Of a DNA stretch of 64,000 nucleotides, positions 44,501-52,285 are shown in pieces. A program made the position numbers and the translations under genes. Positions within the stretch are counted from its first letter, which is position 1. Each line of letters starts with the position of its first letter. The notes under the pieces were generated by a model that had not been told where the DNA came from, did not search any database, and worked only from the letters and a program-made list of their open reading frames with translations. The DNA is from Acinetobacter lactucae. GTDB lineage: Bacteria > Pseudomonadota > Gammaproteobacteria > Pseudomonadales > Moraxellaceae. The stretch spans positions 62,001 to 126,000 of the forward strand of contig NZ_LRPE01000004.1 in the NCBI RefSeq assembly GCF_001605885.1. The letters are read 5' to 3'.

Positions 44501-44971
44501 ATAAACCGTATCTACTAAATGATAGCCAGCTTGTACCAAACGTAGCTTCTGTTGTTCTAAATCAAATTTTTGCCCTACACGAATATCAAAATGCTCACCT
44601 AAAACCCAAGAATATGGTGCAACTCTTTGAGCTAAAGTGCTTGCTGAAATAAGCAATACACCTTTTTGCGGCATATTGGATAAAATCGCGAGTCGTTCTG
44701 AAACAATATCTTGATGAGGTGACAAGCGGTCATACGGTAAAATCTCCCAATCTGGGAAAATTGTCGGTTTGATGCCATAAAATTCAAGTTCACTTTCTAA
44801 CTGAGCAACATGTTGGTTATTTCGAGCTACGACAACGAGCAAAGATGAATGCTGAATCGCAATTTCTTTGAACAATAATGCAGCAGATGAACCTAATAAC
44901 GACCCTACCCAACGCTTTTCACCGGCTTTGAGCTGTTGTAAATTCAATTGAGAGATTTCTTGTTGAAACAT
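41510..44971 (-). CDS. mfd: Transcription-repair coupling factor Mfd
   Basis: An 1153-aa DNA translocase that removes RNA polymerase stalled at lesions and recruits UvrA. Order of domains: UvrB-like N-terminal module (to about 330), an RNA-polymerase-interacting domain (about 475-560, 'DHGVGRYAGLITL'), the RecG-like motor with Walker A 'GDVGFGKTEVAMRAAF' and DEEH box 'VVDEEHRFGV', 'LTATPIPRTLNMA', 'CSTIIETGIDVPNANT', 'HQLRGRVGRS', then the C-terminal UvrA-masking domain. Length is typical. It is transcribed alone. Confidence 0.97.
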   Translation of the reverse strand: MFQQEISQLNLQQLKAGEKRWVGSLLGSSAALLFKEIAIQHSSLLVVVARNNQHVAQLESELEFYGIKPTIFPDWEILPYDRLSPHQDIVSERLAILSNMPQKGVLLISASTLAQRVAPYSWVLGEHFDIRVGQKFDLEQQKLRLVQAGYHLVDTVYDHGEFAVRGSIMDIFASGQEAPIRIDLFDDEIDTLKFFDPETQRTTTALKSFTVLPAKEFPLKEARSIFRDRYSELFPTANPKKNPIYQDVLDGIASPGIEFYLPLFFDKAQMQAQSTLTTYLPKNCIVITTNDIDTDLTSFWKEVFRRYEDRRHNADQPILPPDELFIAPNHLLSALNQFPRMLVSAETIEEKAGALNLKVEQPPKLAVDPKKEKPFAVVKKYIDEANHPVLLVAESAGRRESLRDGLRASLGDIPSVDSFGQFQKSQFAIAITNAPLDRGLLLTDQLSVISENQLYEHRVVQRRRKRQQEVSEEFLIRSLTELSIGAPVVHIDHGVGRYAGLITLAIEGQDYEFLQLDYAEEAKVYVPVTNLHLISRYSGGDPDLAPLHKIGTDAWSKAKRKALEQIHDVAAELLHIQARRQSKPGFGFEIDQSLYMQFASGFAYEETLDQANAIEATLYDMQQAKPMDRLVCGDVGFGKTEVAMRAAFVAVQNGKQVAVLVPTTLLAQQHYESFKDRFADWPVRIEVLSRFGSNKTHTKNIEDLAEGKVDIVVGTHKLLQENVQFKDLGLMVVDEEHRFGVRDKERIKALRADVDMLTLTATPIPRTLNMAFSGMRDLSIIATPPARRLAVKTFVQEHTEASIKEAILRELLRGGQVYFLHNEVDTIERAAENIRVLVPEARVAVAHGQMRERELEQVMQQFYHKEYNVLVCSTIIETGIDVPNANTILIERADKLGLAQLHQLRGRVGRSHHQAYAYLLVPSIKHLKGDAEKRLDAIQRASTLGAGFMLATEDLEIRGAGELLGEQQSGSMQAIGYSLYMEMLEKATKAIQQGKTPNFDAPLSLTAEINLHIPALIPDDYLGDVHQRLLFYKRISNTDTQEKLDNIRMELIDRFGVPPQSVKHLFSVHQIRLKAEQLGITKIDINTQGGNIEFSPDTPVQAISIIQLMQKHPTYYRMEGGQRLKVMVQLEEQEKRIQFINDLLAKLLNELHA

Positions 44972-45105
44972 GTATATGGCTTTTATCAGCTAAGAAGATA
45001 TGAGCTCAATAGTAGCATGATGTATTTAGTGAAATGAGTTATTTTTTTGAAAATCAAACTACTAGTTAGCCCTACTTTTTATATTTTTTAATCAATCAAC
45101 TATGA

Positions 45106-45462
45106 TTATTTATCACGCAAAAACAAAACGTAATATTGATTTAAAATTTGTATAATCGCTTTGAGTTGAAGTAGCTTTTCTTGAGTATTTTCCAATCTTG
45201 CAACATAGCGCTGTGTTGCGATTTCTAGATCAATCTTTTCATTAATTTGTGGCGTAATTAAAAATAACTTTTGAAGATTATCAAAATTCTGTAATTTACG
45301 GTTTGAGAAATACTCAAGATGCTCTGACCACTTCTGATTAATCACTACATCATTAATGATAGGTCCACGTTCAGAATCAAATTTTAACTGATTCTCTTCC
45401 AAGTAAATTTTTTCAGGTGTCTCTTTCGAGCCTTGAAAAAGCTGCGTTATCTTTTTAAACAT
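45106..45462 (-). CDS. Hypothetical 118-aa protein
   Basis: A hydrophilic, helix-rich protein (MFKKITQLFQGSKETPEKIYLEE-type N-terminus, then 'QRYVARLENTQEKLLQLKAIIQILNQYYVLFLRDK'). The C-terminal third has heptad-like leucines, which could form a coiled coil. There is no signal peptide, membrane segment or recognised motif. It lies between the Dyp peroxidase and mfd on the same strand, with gaps of about 80 and 130 nt. Base composition is like its neighbours. Function unknown. Confidence 0.6.
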   Translation of the reverse strand: MFKKITQLFQGSKETPEKIYLEENQLKFDSERGPIINDVVINQKWSEHLEYFSNRKLQNFDNLQKLFLITPQINEKIDLEIATQRYVARLENTQEKLLQLKAIIQILNQYYVLFLRDK

Positions 45463-45543
45463 TTCATCACATCATATTTATTTCAATTTAAATAATGGAG
45501 GTAATCTAGTCACTCCCATTATTTAAGTCTTCTAAATTAACGA

Positions 45544-46485
45544 TTATTCATCGCCTAAATCATCAAGAAAATCTACAGTCGGTACAAAAAATAAAGTACC
45601 TGTTTGAGCAGTACTAAAGTCAAGTAACCGATCTAGGTTACCATGCTCATTGCCTAAAAACATGTTCTCAAGCATTTGTCGGGTTGTACTAAATTTACGA
45701 GAGTAGCCAATAAAGAATGTGCCATATTCATTTCTAGAAGGATTTGAAAAAGGCATATTAGCTCTCATAATTTTAAGTTCATTACCTTCTGCATCATGAG
45801 CTTTACTAACGACATTATGAGCAGTTAAAGGTTTTTCATCATCGCCGAGCTCAACATCATTGAACTTTTTACGGCCAATCACTTTTTCTTGTTCTTCATC
45901 AGTTAATGAACGCCATTTATCCATATCATGTGTATATTTTTGGATAAAAGCATAACTTCCCCCGATAAAATCAGGGTCTTCATCACCGACCAATGCCCAC
46001 TGCGCTGCAATAATGGGTTCAGGGTTCTCAGTCCCATCCACAAAGCCAATAATTGCTCGTCCGTCAAAATAGCGGAAGCCATGAACTTCATCAATTGGAT
46101 AAGTTACTTTACCAAGCTGTTGATTAATTATATTACCCAGCTCATAACATAAAGTCTGGCGATCAGCACGAATATGAAAAAATAAATCCCCTGGAGTTGA
46201 AACAGCCGTATATTTCGGACCTCTAATTTCTTGAAATGGTTGTAACTCTTGGGGCTTTGTTTTCTCTGGAAATAAAATATCCCATGCATTTGAGCTAAAA
46301 CCTAAAGTAGCATTAAATTTACTATCTGGATAACGATTAAAGAGACTTCGAGTTAATGCTGAAAAATTAGCAGCAAAATCTTTTACTTTTTCTATTACAG
46401 AATCACCTTGAGCCAGCCCCAACACAATAAATAATGCATTTTCACCAGGAGCACTCGTTACAGGTTGAATTCTCATACATTCCAT
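45544..46485 (-). CDS. Dye-decolorizing (Dyp-type) heme peroxidase
   Basis: A 313-aa heme peroxidase. The defining GxxDG motif is in 'IIGFVDGTENPE' with its catalytic Asp. The proximal heme His is probably in 'KPLTAHNVVSKAHD', and the distal Arg in 'MPFSNPSRNEYGTFFIGYSRKF' with the following 'TTRQMLENM'. It has no signal peptide, and encapsulin-type C-terminal tags are not obvious. It uses hydrogen peroxide to oxidise dyes or other organics; the natural substrate is unknown. MRIQPVTS three codons in is an alternative start. Confidence 0.9.
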   Translation of the reverse strand: MECMRIQPVTSAPGENALFIVLGLAQGDSVIEKVKDFAANFSALTRSLFNRYPDSKFNATLGFSSNAWDILFPEKTKPQELQPFQEIRGPKYTAVSTPGDLFFHIRADRQTLCYELGNIINQQLGKVTYPIDEVHGFRYFDGRAIIGFVDGTENPEPIIAAQWALVGDEDPDFIGGSYAFIQKYTHDMDKWRSLTDEEQEKVIGRKKFNDVELGDDEKPLTAHNVVSKAHDAEGNELKIMRANMPFSNPSRNEYGTFFIGYSRKFSTTRQMLENMFLGNEHGNLDRLLDFSTAQTGTLFFVPTVDFLDDLGDE

Positions 46486-46560
46486 GAAATATGCCTTTTT
46501 AGGTATTTAACCTCGTTAATTTAGCATATTCACTTTCTTTTCATACATACCTTCATAAAA

Positions 46561-46602
46561 TCTTATGTTCATAAGAGTTTAAGTAAAACCCCTTAAACTC
46601 TT
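46561..46602. other. Overlapping hairpins between the GST gene and the Dyp gene
   Basis: AAGAGTTTAAG/CTTAAACTCTT (46573-46602, 11 bp) overlaps TCTTAT-GTTC-ATAAGA (46561-46576), so the two folds exclude each other. A simple terminator is not obvious because there is no T run. Confidence 0.45.
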
Positions 46603-46619
46603 ACTCAGATTAAACTTAA

Positions 46620-47402
46620 TTAATGTCCGTACTGCTTTTTTAAATATTTTACGATTTGAGCCGACTCAAACATCTTCACTCCCGTATTTGGGTCTACCAA
46701 ATATGGCACTTGCATTTTACCTTGCATAATAGGCAACAACCTCTCTCTTTTCCCACCTTCTAAAGGTATGTATTTACCTGGTTTTAAGCGAAGAATAGCA
46801 GGTCCCATATCTTGCCATCTCTCTTTTGCCACATTATGCAAAATATATGGAAGCTCAAGTTCAGAGAGTAGACTTCTTACAATTCGTGAATACGGACTTG
46901 CTTCAAAACTCCATAACTCAAGTTTTTGCTCAGGCGCAGCTCTATCAACAATTTTTTTATTTATCCAAACACCGCGGGCACCATTTAAGATAGTCCCTGC
47001 AACTGCAACATAAGGCATGTTTGGGTAACTCGAAAATTTCTGCGGTGTTTTCCCTGTCTTACCATAATGCTTAAATAAATGATGAATAATATCCTGTGAT
47101 TCATATAGCTGATCGCCAGTATTTTCATCAATTAAAAATGGAAACTGTAATTTGCCGCCTTTCTCTTTTACAACTGAACGATACTTTGTTCCACCTTTAG
47201 GACATGGATAAATTTCTACGTCCAGATTCAAAAGTGTAATCACTTCACGAACGCGACGGCAAAATGGTGAACCTTCAAATTCATATAGTTTCAAAGCTTT
47301 TAAAGGTTGTTGTGGAAATGCTGTTCCTGAAACACCTCTACCACCTTCAGCAATTGCAGAAACAACTGCTTGAAGTACTTTAATTTGATGAATCACCATC
47401 AT
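46620..47402 (-). CDS. Tandem glutathione S-transferase N-terminal-domain protein
   Basis: A 260-aa protein with two thioredoxin-fold GST-N units: 'LKLYEFEGSPFCRRVREVI...QLYESQDIIHHLFKHYG' (about 35-120) and 'LELWSFEASPYSRIVRSLL...KMFESAQIVKYLKKQYG' (about 165-258). The first keeps an S-P-F-C motif. The second reads S-P-Y-S and has lost the Cys. No helical GST C-terminal domain is present. A thiol-redox or glutathione-binding role is likely. Similar double-domain proteins occur in plants and proteobacteria, but their function is unclear. Confidence 0.83.
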   Translation of the reverse strand: MMVIHQIKVLQAVVSAIAEGGRGVSGTAFPQQPLKALKLYEFEGSPFCRRVREVITLLNLDVEIYPCPKGGTKYRSVVKEKGGKLQFPFLIDENTGDQLYESQDIIHHLFKHYGKTGKTPQKFSSYPNMPYVAVAGTILNGARGVWINKKIVDRAAPEQKLELWSFEASPYSRIVRSLLSELELPYILHNVAKERWQDMGPAILRLKPGKYIPLEGGKRERLLPIMQGKMQVPYLVDPNTGVKMFESAQIVKYLKKQYGH

Positions 47403-47423
47403 GCCTTCCTTTATATTAGAGAA

Positions 47424-47930
47424 TTAGACTAATTTTTCTTTTGCTATCACAATCCCATTATTATCAGCATAGATAAAATCACCAGATTGAATTGTGACTC
47501 CACCAAAATACAAATTAATATCTACCTCACCAATGCCCTTACGATTACTTTTTTGCGGAATTGCAGCCAATGCATGTACGCCTAAATCTAAGGTTGCAAG
47601 CGCATCTACATCTCGTACACAACCGTAAATCACGACACCATTCCAGTTGTTTTTAACTGCTGACTCAGCAATCAAATCACCCATGAGTGCACAGCGCATA
47701 GATGCACCACCATCCACAACTAAGACTTTATCTGTACCATCTGTTGCCAATAACTCTTTTACACGTGAGTTATCTTCAAAGCACTTTACTGTTACAACCT
47801 GCCCCCCAAAAGTTTTACGTGCTCCATAACTTTGAAAGAACTTGCCATCCATTGATGGAATTACAACCTGTAAGTCTTTATCAGGGTTATCATCTAATAA
47901 ATCACATGTTACAAATGGTACTGTCGACAC
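47424..47930 (-). CDS. rraA: Regulator of RNase E activity A (RraA-like)
   Basis: A 168-aa RraA-fold protein ('FVTCDLLDDNPDKDLQVV', 'FGGQVVTVKCFEDNSRVKELLA', 'VLVVDGGASMRCALMGDLIAESAVKNNWNGVVIYGCVRD', 'GDFIYADNNGIVIA' in order, each seen as part of the sequence). RraA forms a ring and inhibits RNase E; close relatives can instead be aldolases of the HMG/CHA class. Length and the D-G-G-A-S-M-R-C-A segment match the RraA branch. It lies 12 nt downstream of the SDR gene and just before the GST gene on the minus strand. Confidence 0.9.
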   Translation of the reverse strand: MSTVPFVTCDLLDDNPDKDLQVVIPSMDGKFFQSYGARKTFGGQVVTVKCFEDNSRVKELLATDGTDKVLVVDGGASMRCALMGDLIAESAVKNNWNGVVIYGCVRDVDALATLDLGVHALAAIPQKSNRKGIGEVDINLYFGGVTIQSGDFIYADNNGIVIAKEKLV

Positions 47931-47942
47931 TTTAATACTCCC

Positions 47943-48608
47943 TTATCGAGTTTGTTGTATGTTCAGATTATCATATCGTTTAAAGGCTTCAATTTGCGTT
48001 AGCGCCGCTACGACCATCGTATGAGCCAATTGCTCCGCAGTTACGGGCTTATATTTGAATGGTTTTTGCAATTTATTCTCAATAAATTTAAAAATACTTT
48101 GTCCTAAGTCTTCAAGAAACCGTACATCGCTGCGTTTACCAATCAGTAAAGACGGTCTAAAAATAGATAGTTTTTCGAGTTCTAAACTCTCAATATAATC
48201 TTCTAACTGTCCTTTCACTTTATTATAGAAAATTGGAGAATTTGCATTTGCGCCAAGGGCACTCACTAGCAATAGATGAATATGTTTATCTTGTACTAAA
48301 TCTGCTAAATGAGCATTGATTTCATAATCCACCGCATAAAAAGCCTGTTTTGAACCAGCCACTTTTAATGTTGTTCCCAGACAGCTAAATGCATGGGTAT
48401 GGCCACTCACATCTTCGTCATTGAGCAGTAAAAAATCTTCTATAATGAGTTGAGTAACTTTTTTATATGTATTAAGTAGTTGTGATTCTTTTCTTACCAC
48501 AACAGTAATCGCTTCAAATTCTGGTGTTTGCTCAAGCTGTTCGACAAGAGCCAAACCCACCAGTCCTGTAGCACCTATCACAATTGCTTTTTTAGTACTT
48601 ATAGTCAT
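47943..48608 (-). CDS. NAD(P)-binding SDR-type oxidoreductase (HTATIP2-like)
   Basis: A 221-aa atypical short-chain dehydrogenase. The N-terminal 'KAIVIGATGLVGLALVEQL' is the G-x-x-G-x-x-G Rossmann motif. 'HAFSCLGTTLKVAGSKQAFYAVDYE', split by the cofactor site, and 'LVSALGANANSPIFYNKVKGQLED' hold the Y-x-x-x-K. This is the pattern of the HTATIP2/TIP30-like group common in proteobacteria. The reaction is unknown. It is probably co-transcribed with rraA (12-nt gap). It starts divergent from rpsT. Confidence 0.82.
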   Translation of the reverse strand: MTISTKKAIVIGATGLVGLALVEQLEQTPEFEAITVVVRKESQLLNTYKKVTQLIIEDFLLLNDEDVSGHTHAFSCLGTTLKVAGSKQAFYAVDYEINAHLADLVQDKHIHLLLVSALGANANSPIFYNKVKGQLEDYIESLELEKLSIFRPSLLIGKRSDVRFLEDLGQSIFKFIENKLQKPFKYKPVTAEQLAHTMVVAALTQIEAFKRYDNLNIQQTR

Positions 48609-48699
48609 TTTTTATCCAACCCTCTGTAAGTTTGTATCAAATTTAACCTTTTCTTACCTTTTTAGCAGCCCCTAAAACCGCTTAAAATGCTCGCAAGGC

Positions 48700-48820
48700 T
48701 TGACTTCACGGTGTTGATTCATCACAATATGGCACTTGTTTACGGGCTGGTGATGGTTACATCAGTTTACTGAATTGACCACAGCCCGCCCAGACCAACT
48801 TATTTTCAAGGAGTGCAAGA
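48700..48820 (+). promoter_or_regulatory. rpsT promoter and structured leader
   Basis: TTGACT (48700-48705) and CACAAT (48723-48728) are 17 nt apart. The following leader can fold: CGGGCTG (48743-48749) with CAGCCCG (48782-48788), enclosing TGATG-GTTA-CATCA or the competing CAGTTTACTG. The S20 protein of E. coli represses its own translation, so a regulatory leader is plausible. Confidence 0.55.
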
Positions 48821-49087
48821 GTGGCAAACTCTGCTCAAGCTAAAAAACGTGCGCGTCAAAACGTTACAGCGCGTAAACACAACGCAAGCTTGCGTTCTAT
48901 GGTTCGTACCTACATCAAACGTACTTTAAGTGCAATCGCTGGTGGTGATTATGCTGTTGCTACAGAAGCTTACAAAAAAGCTGTTCCTGTAATCGACCGC
49001 ATGGCTGATAAAGGCATCATCCACAAAAATAAAGCTGCTCGTCATAAGAGCCGTTTAAATGCTCAAGTTAAAGCGTTAGCTAACTAA
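48821..49087 (+). CDS. rpsT: 30S ribosomal protein S20
   Basis: An 88-aa very basic protein, '[34 protein letters not shown]' in outline and '[19 protein letters not shown]' at the end. It binds 16S rRNA early in small-subunit assembly. The start codon is GTG (48821) with AAGGAG 9-10 nt upstream; no ATG fits the family N-terminus. E. coli rpsT also uses a non-AUG start (UUG), which is linked to its autoregulation, so the rare codon may matter here. Confidence 0.97.
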   Translation: MANSAQAKKRARQNVTARKHNASLRSMVRTYIKRTLSAIAGGDYAVATEAYKKAVPVIDRMADKGIIHKNKAARHKSRLNAQVKALAN

Positions 49088-49098
49088 TTTGAACATGT

Positions 49099-49124
49099 AA
49101 AAAAAGCCCAATAGGGCTTTTTTT
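49099..49124. terminator. rpsT terminator
   Basis: AAAAAAAGCCC-AATA-GGGCTTTTTTT. It is symmetric and also serves the convergent phosphatase gene. Confidence 0.92.
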
Positions 49125-49145
49125 ATTATCTATCGTTTTTTGAGC

Positions 49146-49904
49146 TTATAGCACTTTATGAAATTTAGCCACATTCAGCTCATAGGCCTTTCCTCTCCAA
49201 ATCCATTTTAATTTACAATTTGGAAACTCTTCACCTTCAAACCATACAAATAATCCTTCCATCATTTCCGGCCAGTCTTCTTTGTTAATTTTATTCTCAC
49301 CAGAAATTACAGCAACAATGGCTGCAATAATCGTGTCATGACTAACGGCTAAACTAAGGCCACCTTTAGTTTTAGGATGCGTCCGGTAAATAAGCTCTAA
49401 TACATCTAAAACACCAGTAATAGGATGTTTCATGCCTGGTAATGCATTATTTACAAAACTATTAATAAAACCTAAAGCACCCTGCTTTTTAAAATAAGGA
49501 GCAGCTTGTTGTATATCCAAGACAAAGCTACCCGGTTCAACAAGTAGCCCTTGCTCGATAATTTCAATTGTATGCGTATTAGGTTGAGGGCTTACATCAT
49601 CAGCCCCTTCAATCATGAGCGCAGCCGTATCAACACAGCGTTGTATGGGACTTGAAATACAATGCTGAATAACACGATCTGTATTTTTGATTAAATAATT
49701 ACCCCATGCCTGCGCAAGCTCACGCCCCTGAGGAGTAAGTTGGAGATCATATCCAGCTAAGCCCTGCCCATCTACAAGTTCTCTTAAAGAATGGCGTGTA
49801 AATAAGGTTACAGGAGTTGAAGCATCGGGCAATAAATCAATTGCTTCAAACATACTTTTAGGCAATAAATCGAGTGCCATTTTTATCTTGTCATCTTTTT
49901 TCAA
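49146..49904 (-). CDS. Histidine phosphatase-family protein
   Basis: A 252-aa branch-1 histidine phosphatase-fold protein. The phosphohistidine motif reads 'TLFTRHSLRE', with Ser where most members have Gly after RH. The second Arg is in 'CISSPIQRCVDTAALM' and the second His in 'LAVSHDTIIAA' (HD, as in branch 2). The mixed features make the substrate uncertain. There is no signal peptide, so it is cytoplasmic. It lies 33 nt after cysQ on the same strand and may share its transcript. Confidence 0.78.
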   Translation of the reverse strand: MKKDDKIKMALDLLPKSMFEAIDLLPDASTPVTLFTRHSLRELVDGQGLAGYDLQLTPQGRELAQAWGNYLIKNTDRVIQHCISSPIQRCVDTAALMIEGADDVSPQPNTHTIEIIEQGLLVEPGSFVLDIQQAAPYFKKQGALGFINSFVNNALPGMKHPITGVLDVLELIYRTHPKTKGGLSLAVSHDTIIAAIVAVISGENKINKEDWPEMMEGLFVWFEGEEFPNCKLKWIWRGKAYELNVAKFHKVL

Positions 49905-49937
49905 TACTTTGCCACTATAACATGTCTGGCATAACTC

Positions 49938-50795
49938 TCAATCTATAACACCTGATTGGGCTAAAGCTTCAAATGCTATTTTTTTACTTTCCTCATCACG
50001 AAAAGCGATAAAGCCCTTATTTAAAACCGTATTTCTTTGGTTATATTCAAAAGGCTTCCCATCCAGAGTAAGTAAGCCGCCGCCTATACTTTCTAATAGC
50101 CCTTGACCTGAACTTGTGTCCCATTCAGAAGTAGGATGAAAGCGTGGGTAAATATCTATTTCACCTTCTAGCATCATACAGAACTTGTAGGCGCTCCCAG
50201 CTTCTCGTCGAATAATGCGATGTTCTTTTTCAATAGGTTGTATAAATTTTTGGTATTTTGGATTTTTACTGCCGTGACTAAGTCCTATTTGTATAGGTAC
50301 ATCTAGCGAAGTTGAACTAACCTGATATTGATACCACTGTTGTTGGCTAAAGCTATATTTAAAAGGTAAATCTTGCAGATATCCTAAGTACACAACTTGT
50401 TCACATGGCACAGCAATAACTGAGAAAACCGTTTCTTTGCCCTTGATTAAACTTAAGTTGATCGTAAATTCATCACGCTCATGTATAAATTCTTTAGTTC
50501 CATCGAGTGGATCTAACATCCAACAAGTAGACCATTCATGTCGAGCACTATAATCACTTTCTTCAGACAATACTGGCAACTCTGGAGTAATTTCCGCAAG
50601 ATGTTTTAATAAGAATTTATTTACCTTTAGATCTGCTTGGGTTACAGGAGAATCATCTTGCTTTTCATGAATAGTAAACTCATAACCCGCAGAATAGTTT
50701 TGATATTCTTCTAGTAAAATCTGGCTCGCCTTTTCCAAAATAGGCAGAAGTTGATTAATTAAATTATCTTGTGGGTGTGTAGTTGTTATAAACAT
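49938..50795 (-). CDS. cysQ: 3'(2'),5'-bisphosphate nucleotidase CysQ
   Basis: A 285-aa inositol-monophosphatase-superfamily enzyme. Metal-site motifs are 'DDSPVTQADLKVN', 'LPVLSEESDY', 'WMLDPLDGTKEFIHERDEF' (DPxDGTxEF) and 'EWDTSSGQGLLESIGG'. CysQ removes the 3'-phosphate from PAP, a by-product of sulfate assimilation, and so protects exoribonucleases. It is slightly longer than E. coli CysQ (246 aa). Confidence 0.93.
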   Translation of the reverse strand: MFITTTHPQDNLINQLLPILEKASQILLEEYQNYSAGYEFTIHEKQDDSPVTQADLKVNKFLLKHLAEITPELPVLSEESDYSARHEWSTCWMLDPLDGTKEFIHERDEFTINLSLIKGKETVFSVIAVPCEQVVYLGYLQDLPFKYSFSQQQWYQYQVSSTSLDVPIQIGLSHGSKNPKYQKFIQPIEKEHRIIRREAGSAYKFCMMLEGEIDIYPRFHPTSEWDTSSGQGLLESIGGGLLTLDGKPFEYNQRNTVLNKGFIAFRDEESKKIAFEALAQSGVID

Positions 50796-51051
50796 AAATG
50801 TGCTCTACATAGTTTCACTTCTATTATAGGTGAATTATGAACAATTCAATATTCGCCAACAGTTTGATTTACTAAAATAGTAATTTATCTTAATCATAAG
50901 GATCGTTGCTTTCCGCATAGGCTGTAAAGTTAATATGAATAATTATAATGTTTATAAAAGCTTTTATTCCGTACAAAAAGCAATCTATAAGTTATGAAAA
51001 ATAAACAACTTAAATCAGATTTATCCATTTCCTTTTCATATATTTCTTGGT

Positions 51052-51459
51052 ATGTTCAAAGACACAATAACAAGATGGAAGAAAGTGCACATGATGCTAT
51101 ATGGATATCATTTCTCGACAATAGAACATAACTGGGAAGACCTTAAGCCCTTAACTGAGTTTCTACAAACCTTTGCAGATGATGATGGTGACGTTTCGAC
51201 AAGCGATAAAGAATCTCTTAAAGAAATCATAGCAAAATCTGATACTGCTTTGGCTCTAGCAAGAGAAATGGGTTGGGATGGCAGTTATACAGGTTGTCCT
51301 TATCTATTCTGGTTACCAAATAAAAATAGCCAATCTTTTGAATATGGCTTTGTATTTAAACAGACCTCAGATAATACAACTTTTGTGATTTCACCGATTG
51401 AATTGAACTATTTAGCCGAAGATTCTGAGGTACAAACATTAAGTAAAAATATTGAATAA
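51052..51459 (+). CDS. Hypothetical 135-aa protein
   Basis: An acidic cytoplasmic protein without a recognised domain. Segments such as 'LKPLTEFLQTFADDDGDVSTSDKESLKEII', 'AREMGWDGSYTGCPYLFWLP' and 'EYGFVFKQTSDNTTFVISPIELNYLA' suggest a small alpha/beta fold. MMLYGYHF at residue 14 (51091) is an alternative start, and neither has a strong binding site. It is convergent with the SRAP gene and has no obvious partner. Probably restricted to Acinetobacter and relatives. Confidence 0.6.
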   Translation: MFKDTITRWKKVHMMLYGYHFSTIEHNWEDLKPLTEFLQTFADDDGDVSTSDKESLKEIIAKSDTALALAREMGWDGSYTGCPYLFWLPNKNSQSFEYGFVFKQTSDNTTFVISPIELNYLAEDSEVQTLSKNIE

Positions 51460-51518
51460 GTGATATAGGTTATTGATTCAAGTTTGAGATCAATAACCTC
51501 ATCTTAATGGTAAGTAAG

Positions 51519-52178
51519 TTAGTCAAACATACTTAACTGTGGTGTAGGTTTTATAATTTTCTCTTTGGGGACATGAGAGCACTCAAACTCTGCAACTGGA
51601 AAACCTTCAATAAAACTGGAAATATCAGGCGTTTCTAAGCTTAACCATTCATCTAAACGATCATGTGGAATCACAATCACCGATCGTTTAACATCGCCTG
51701 GCTCGTGAAAATCTTTCATCATAGGATGGTCGATGGCATCCATGGTCAACATGCTTGCAGAACGAATAACGGTTTCATTTATTTTACAAATTTCATAGAT
51801 TGCTGCGATGAAAAAAGCCTGCCCATCTTTACGGCGAACACCCCACCGCTCGGGTTTATCATTTATATACTTACTTTCATAAAATTCGGTCACTGGAATC
51901 ACACCAAATTTACATTTAAGAGCAGCTTCTTGAAAACTCGGTTTTTGGAAAATAGTCTCATGACGGGCATTGTAGGTATGTTTTGCTATATTTGTATCTT
52001 CGGCCCATTTTGGAACCAATCCAAACATCACCTCACGCCATTCAAGCCCTTGTGGTGATTTGAATAATAGTGGCATTGTTCCCGCAGGATAAACCTCTTC
52101 GGCATAGCTAAAGCCAACCACAGGCAACTGAAGTTGCTGTAATTGAGCAAGCGTTAAAGGTTTAAAGTTGGCACACAT
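51519..52178 (-). CDS. SRAP (YedK/HMCES)-family abasic-site DNA-protein crosslinking protein
   Basis: About 219 aa. SRAP proteins use the N-terminal Cys at position 2, exposed by Met removal, to bond to abasic sites in single-stranded DNA. Here the internal start MCANFKPLTLAQ gives exactly that Cys2, which fixes the start at 52178 rather than 25 codons upstream. Other family residues are seen in 'TYNARHETIF' (N-A-R-x-E), 'FGVIPVTEFYES' (catalytic Glu) and 'IVIPHDRLDEWL' (catalytic His). Confidence 0.92.
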   Translation of the reverse strand: MCANFKPLTLAQLQQLQLPVVGFSYAEEVYPAGTMPLLFKSPQGLEWREVMFGLVPKWAEDTNIAKHTYNARHETIFQKPSFQEAALKCKFGVIPVTEFYESKYINDKPERWGVRRKDGQAFFIAAIYEICKINETVIRSASMLTMDAIDHPMMKDFHEPGDVKRSVIVIPHDRLDEWLSLETPDISSFIEGFPVAEFECSHVPKEKIIKPTPQLSMFD

Positions 52179-52243
52179 AGCAAGAATAAAATACCCTATC
52201 TTTACTTCTGTTATTTTATAAGCATTTAGACAATAAACCAAAT

Positions 52244-52267
52244 AAAAAGGCACTCGAAAGTGCCTTT
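52244..52267 (-). terminator. Terminator of the peptide ABC operon
   Basis: AAAGGCACT-CGAA-AGTGCCTTT with TTTTTATTT following on the minus strand, about 20 nt after the ATPase gene. Confidence 0.88.
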
Positions 52268-52285
52268 AACGACATAACTTTACGC

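Noticed and set aside
45490..45524. AAATAATGG/CCATTATTT repeat as the Dyp gene terminator
   Set aside because: A 17-nt loop and no T run; not convincing as an intrinsic terminator.
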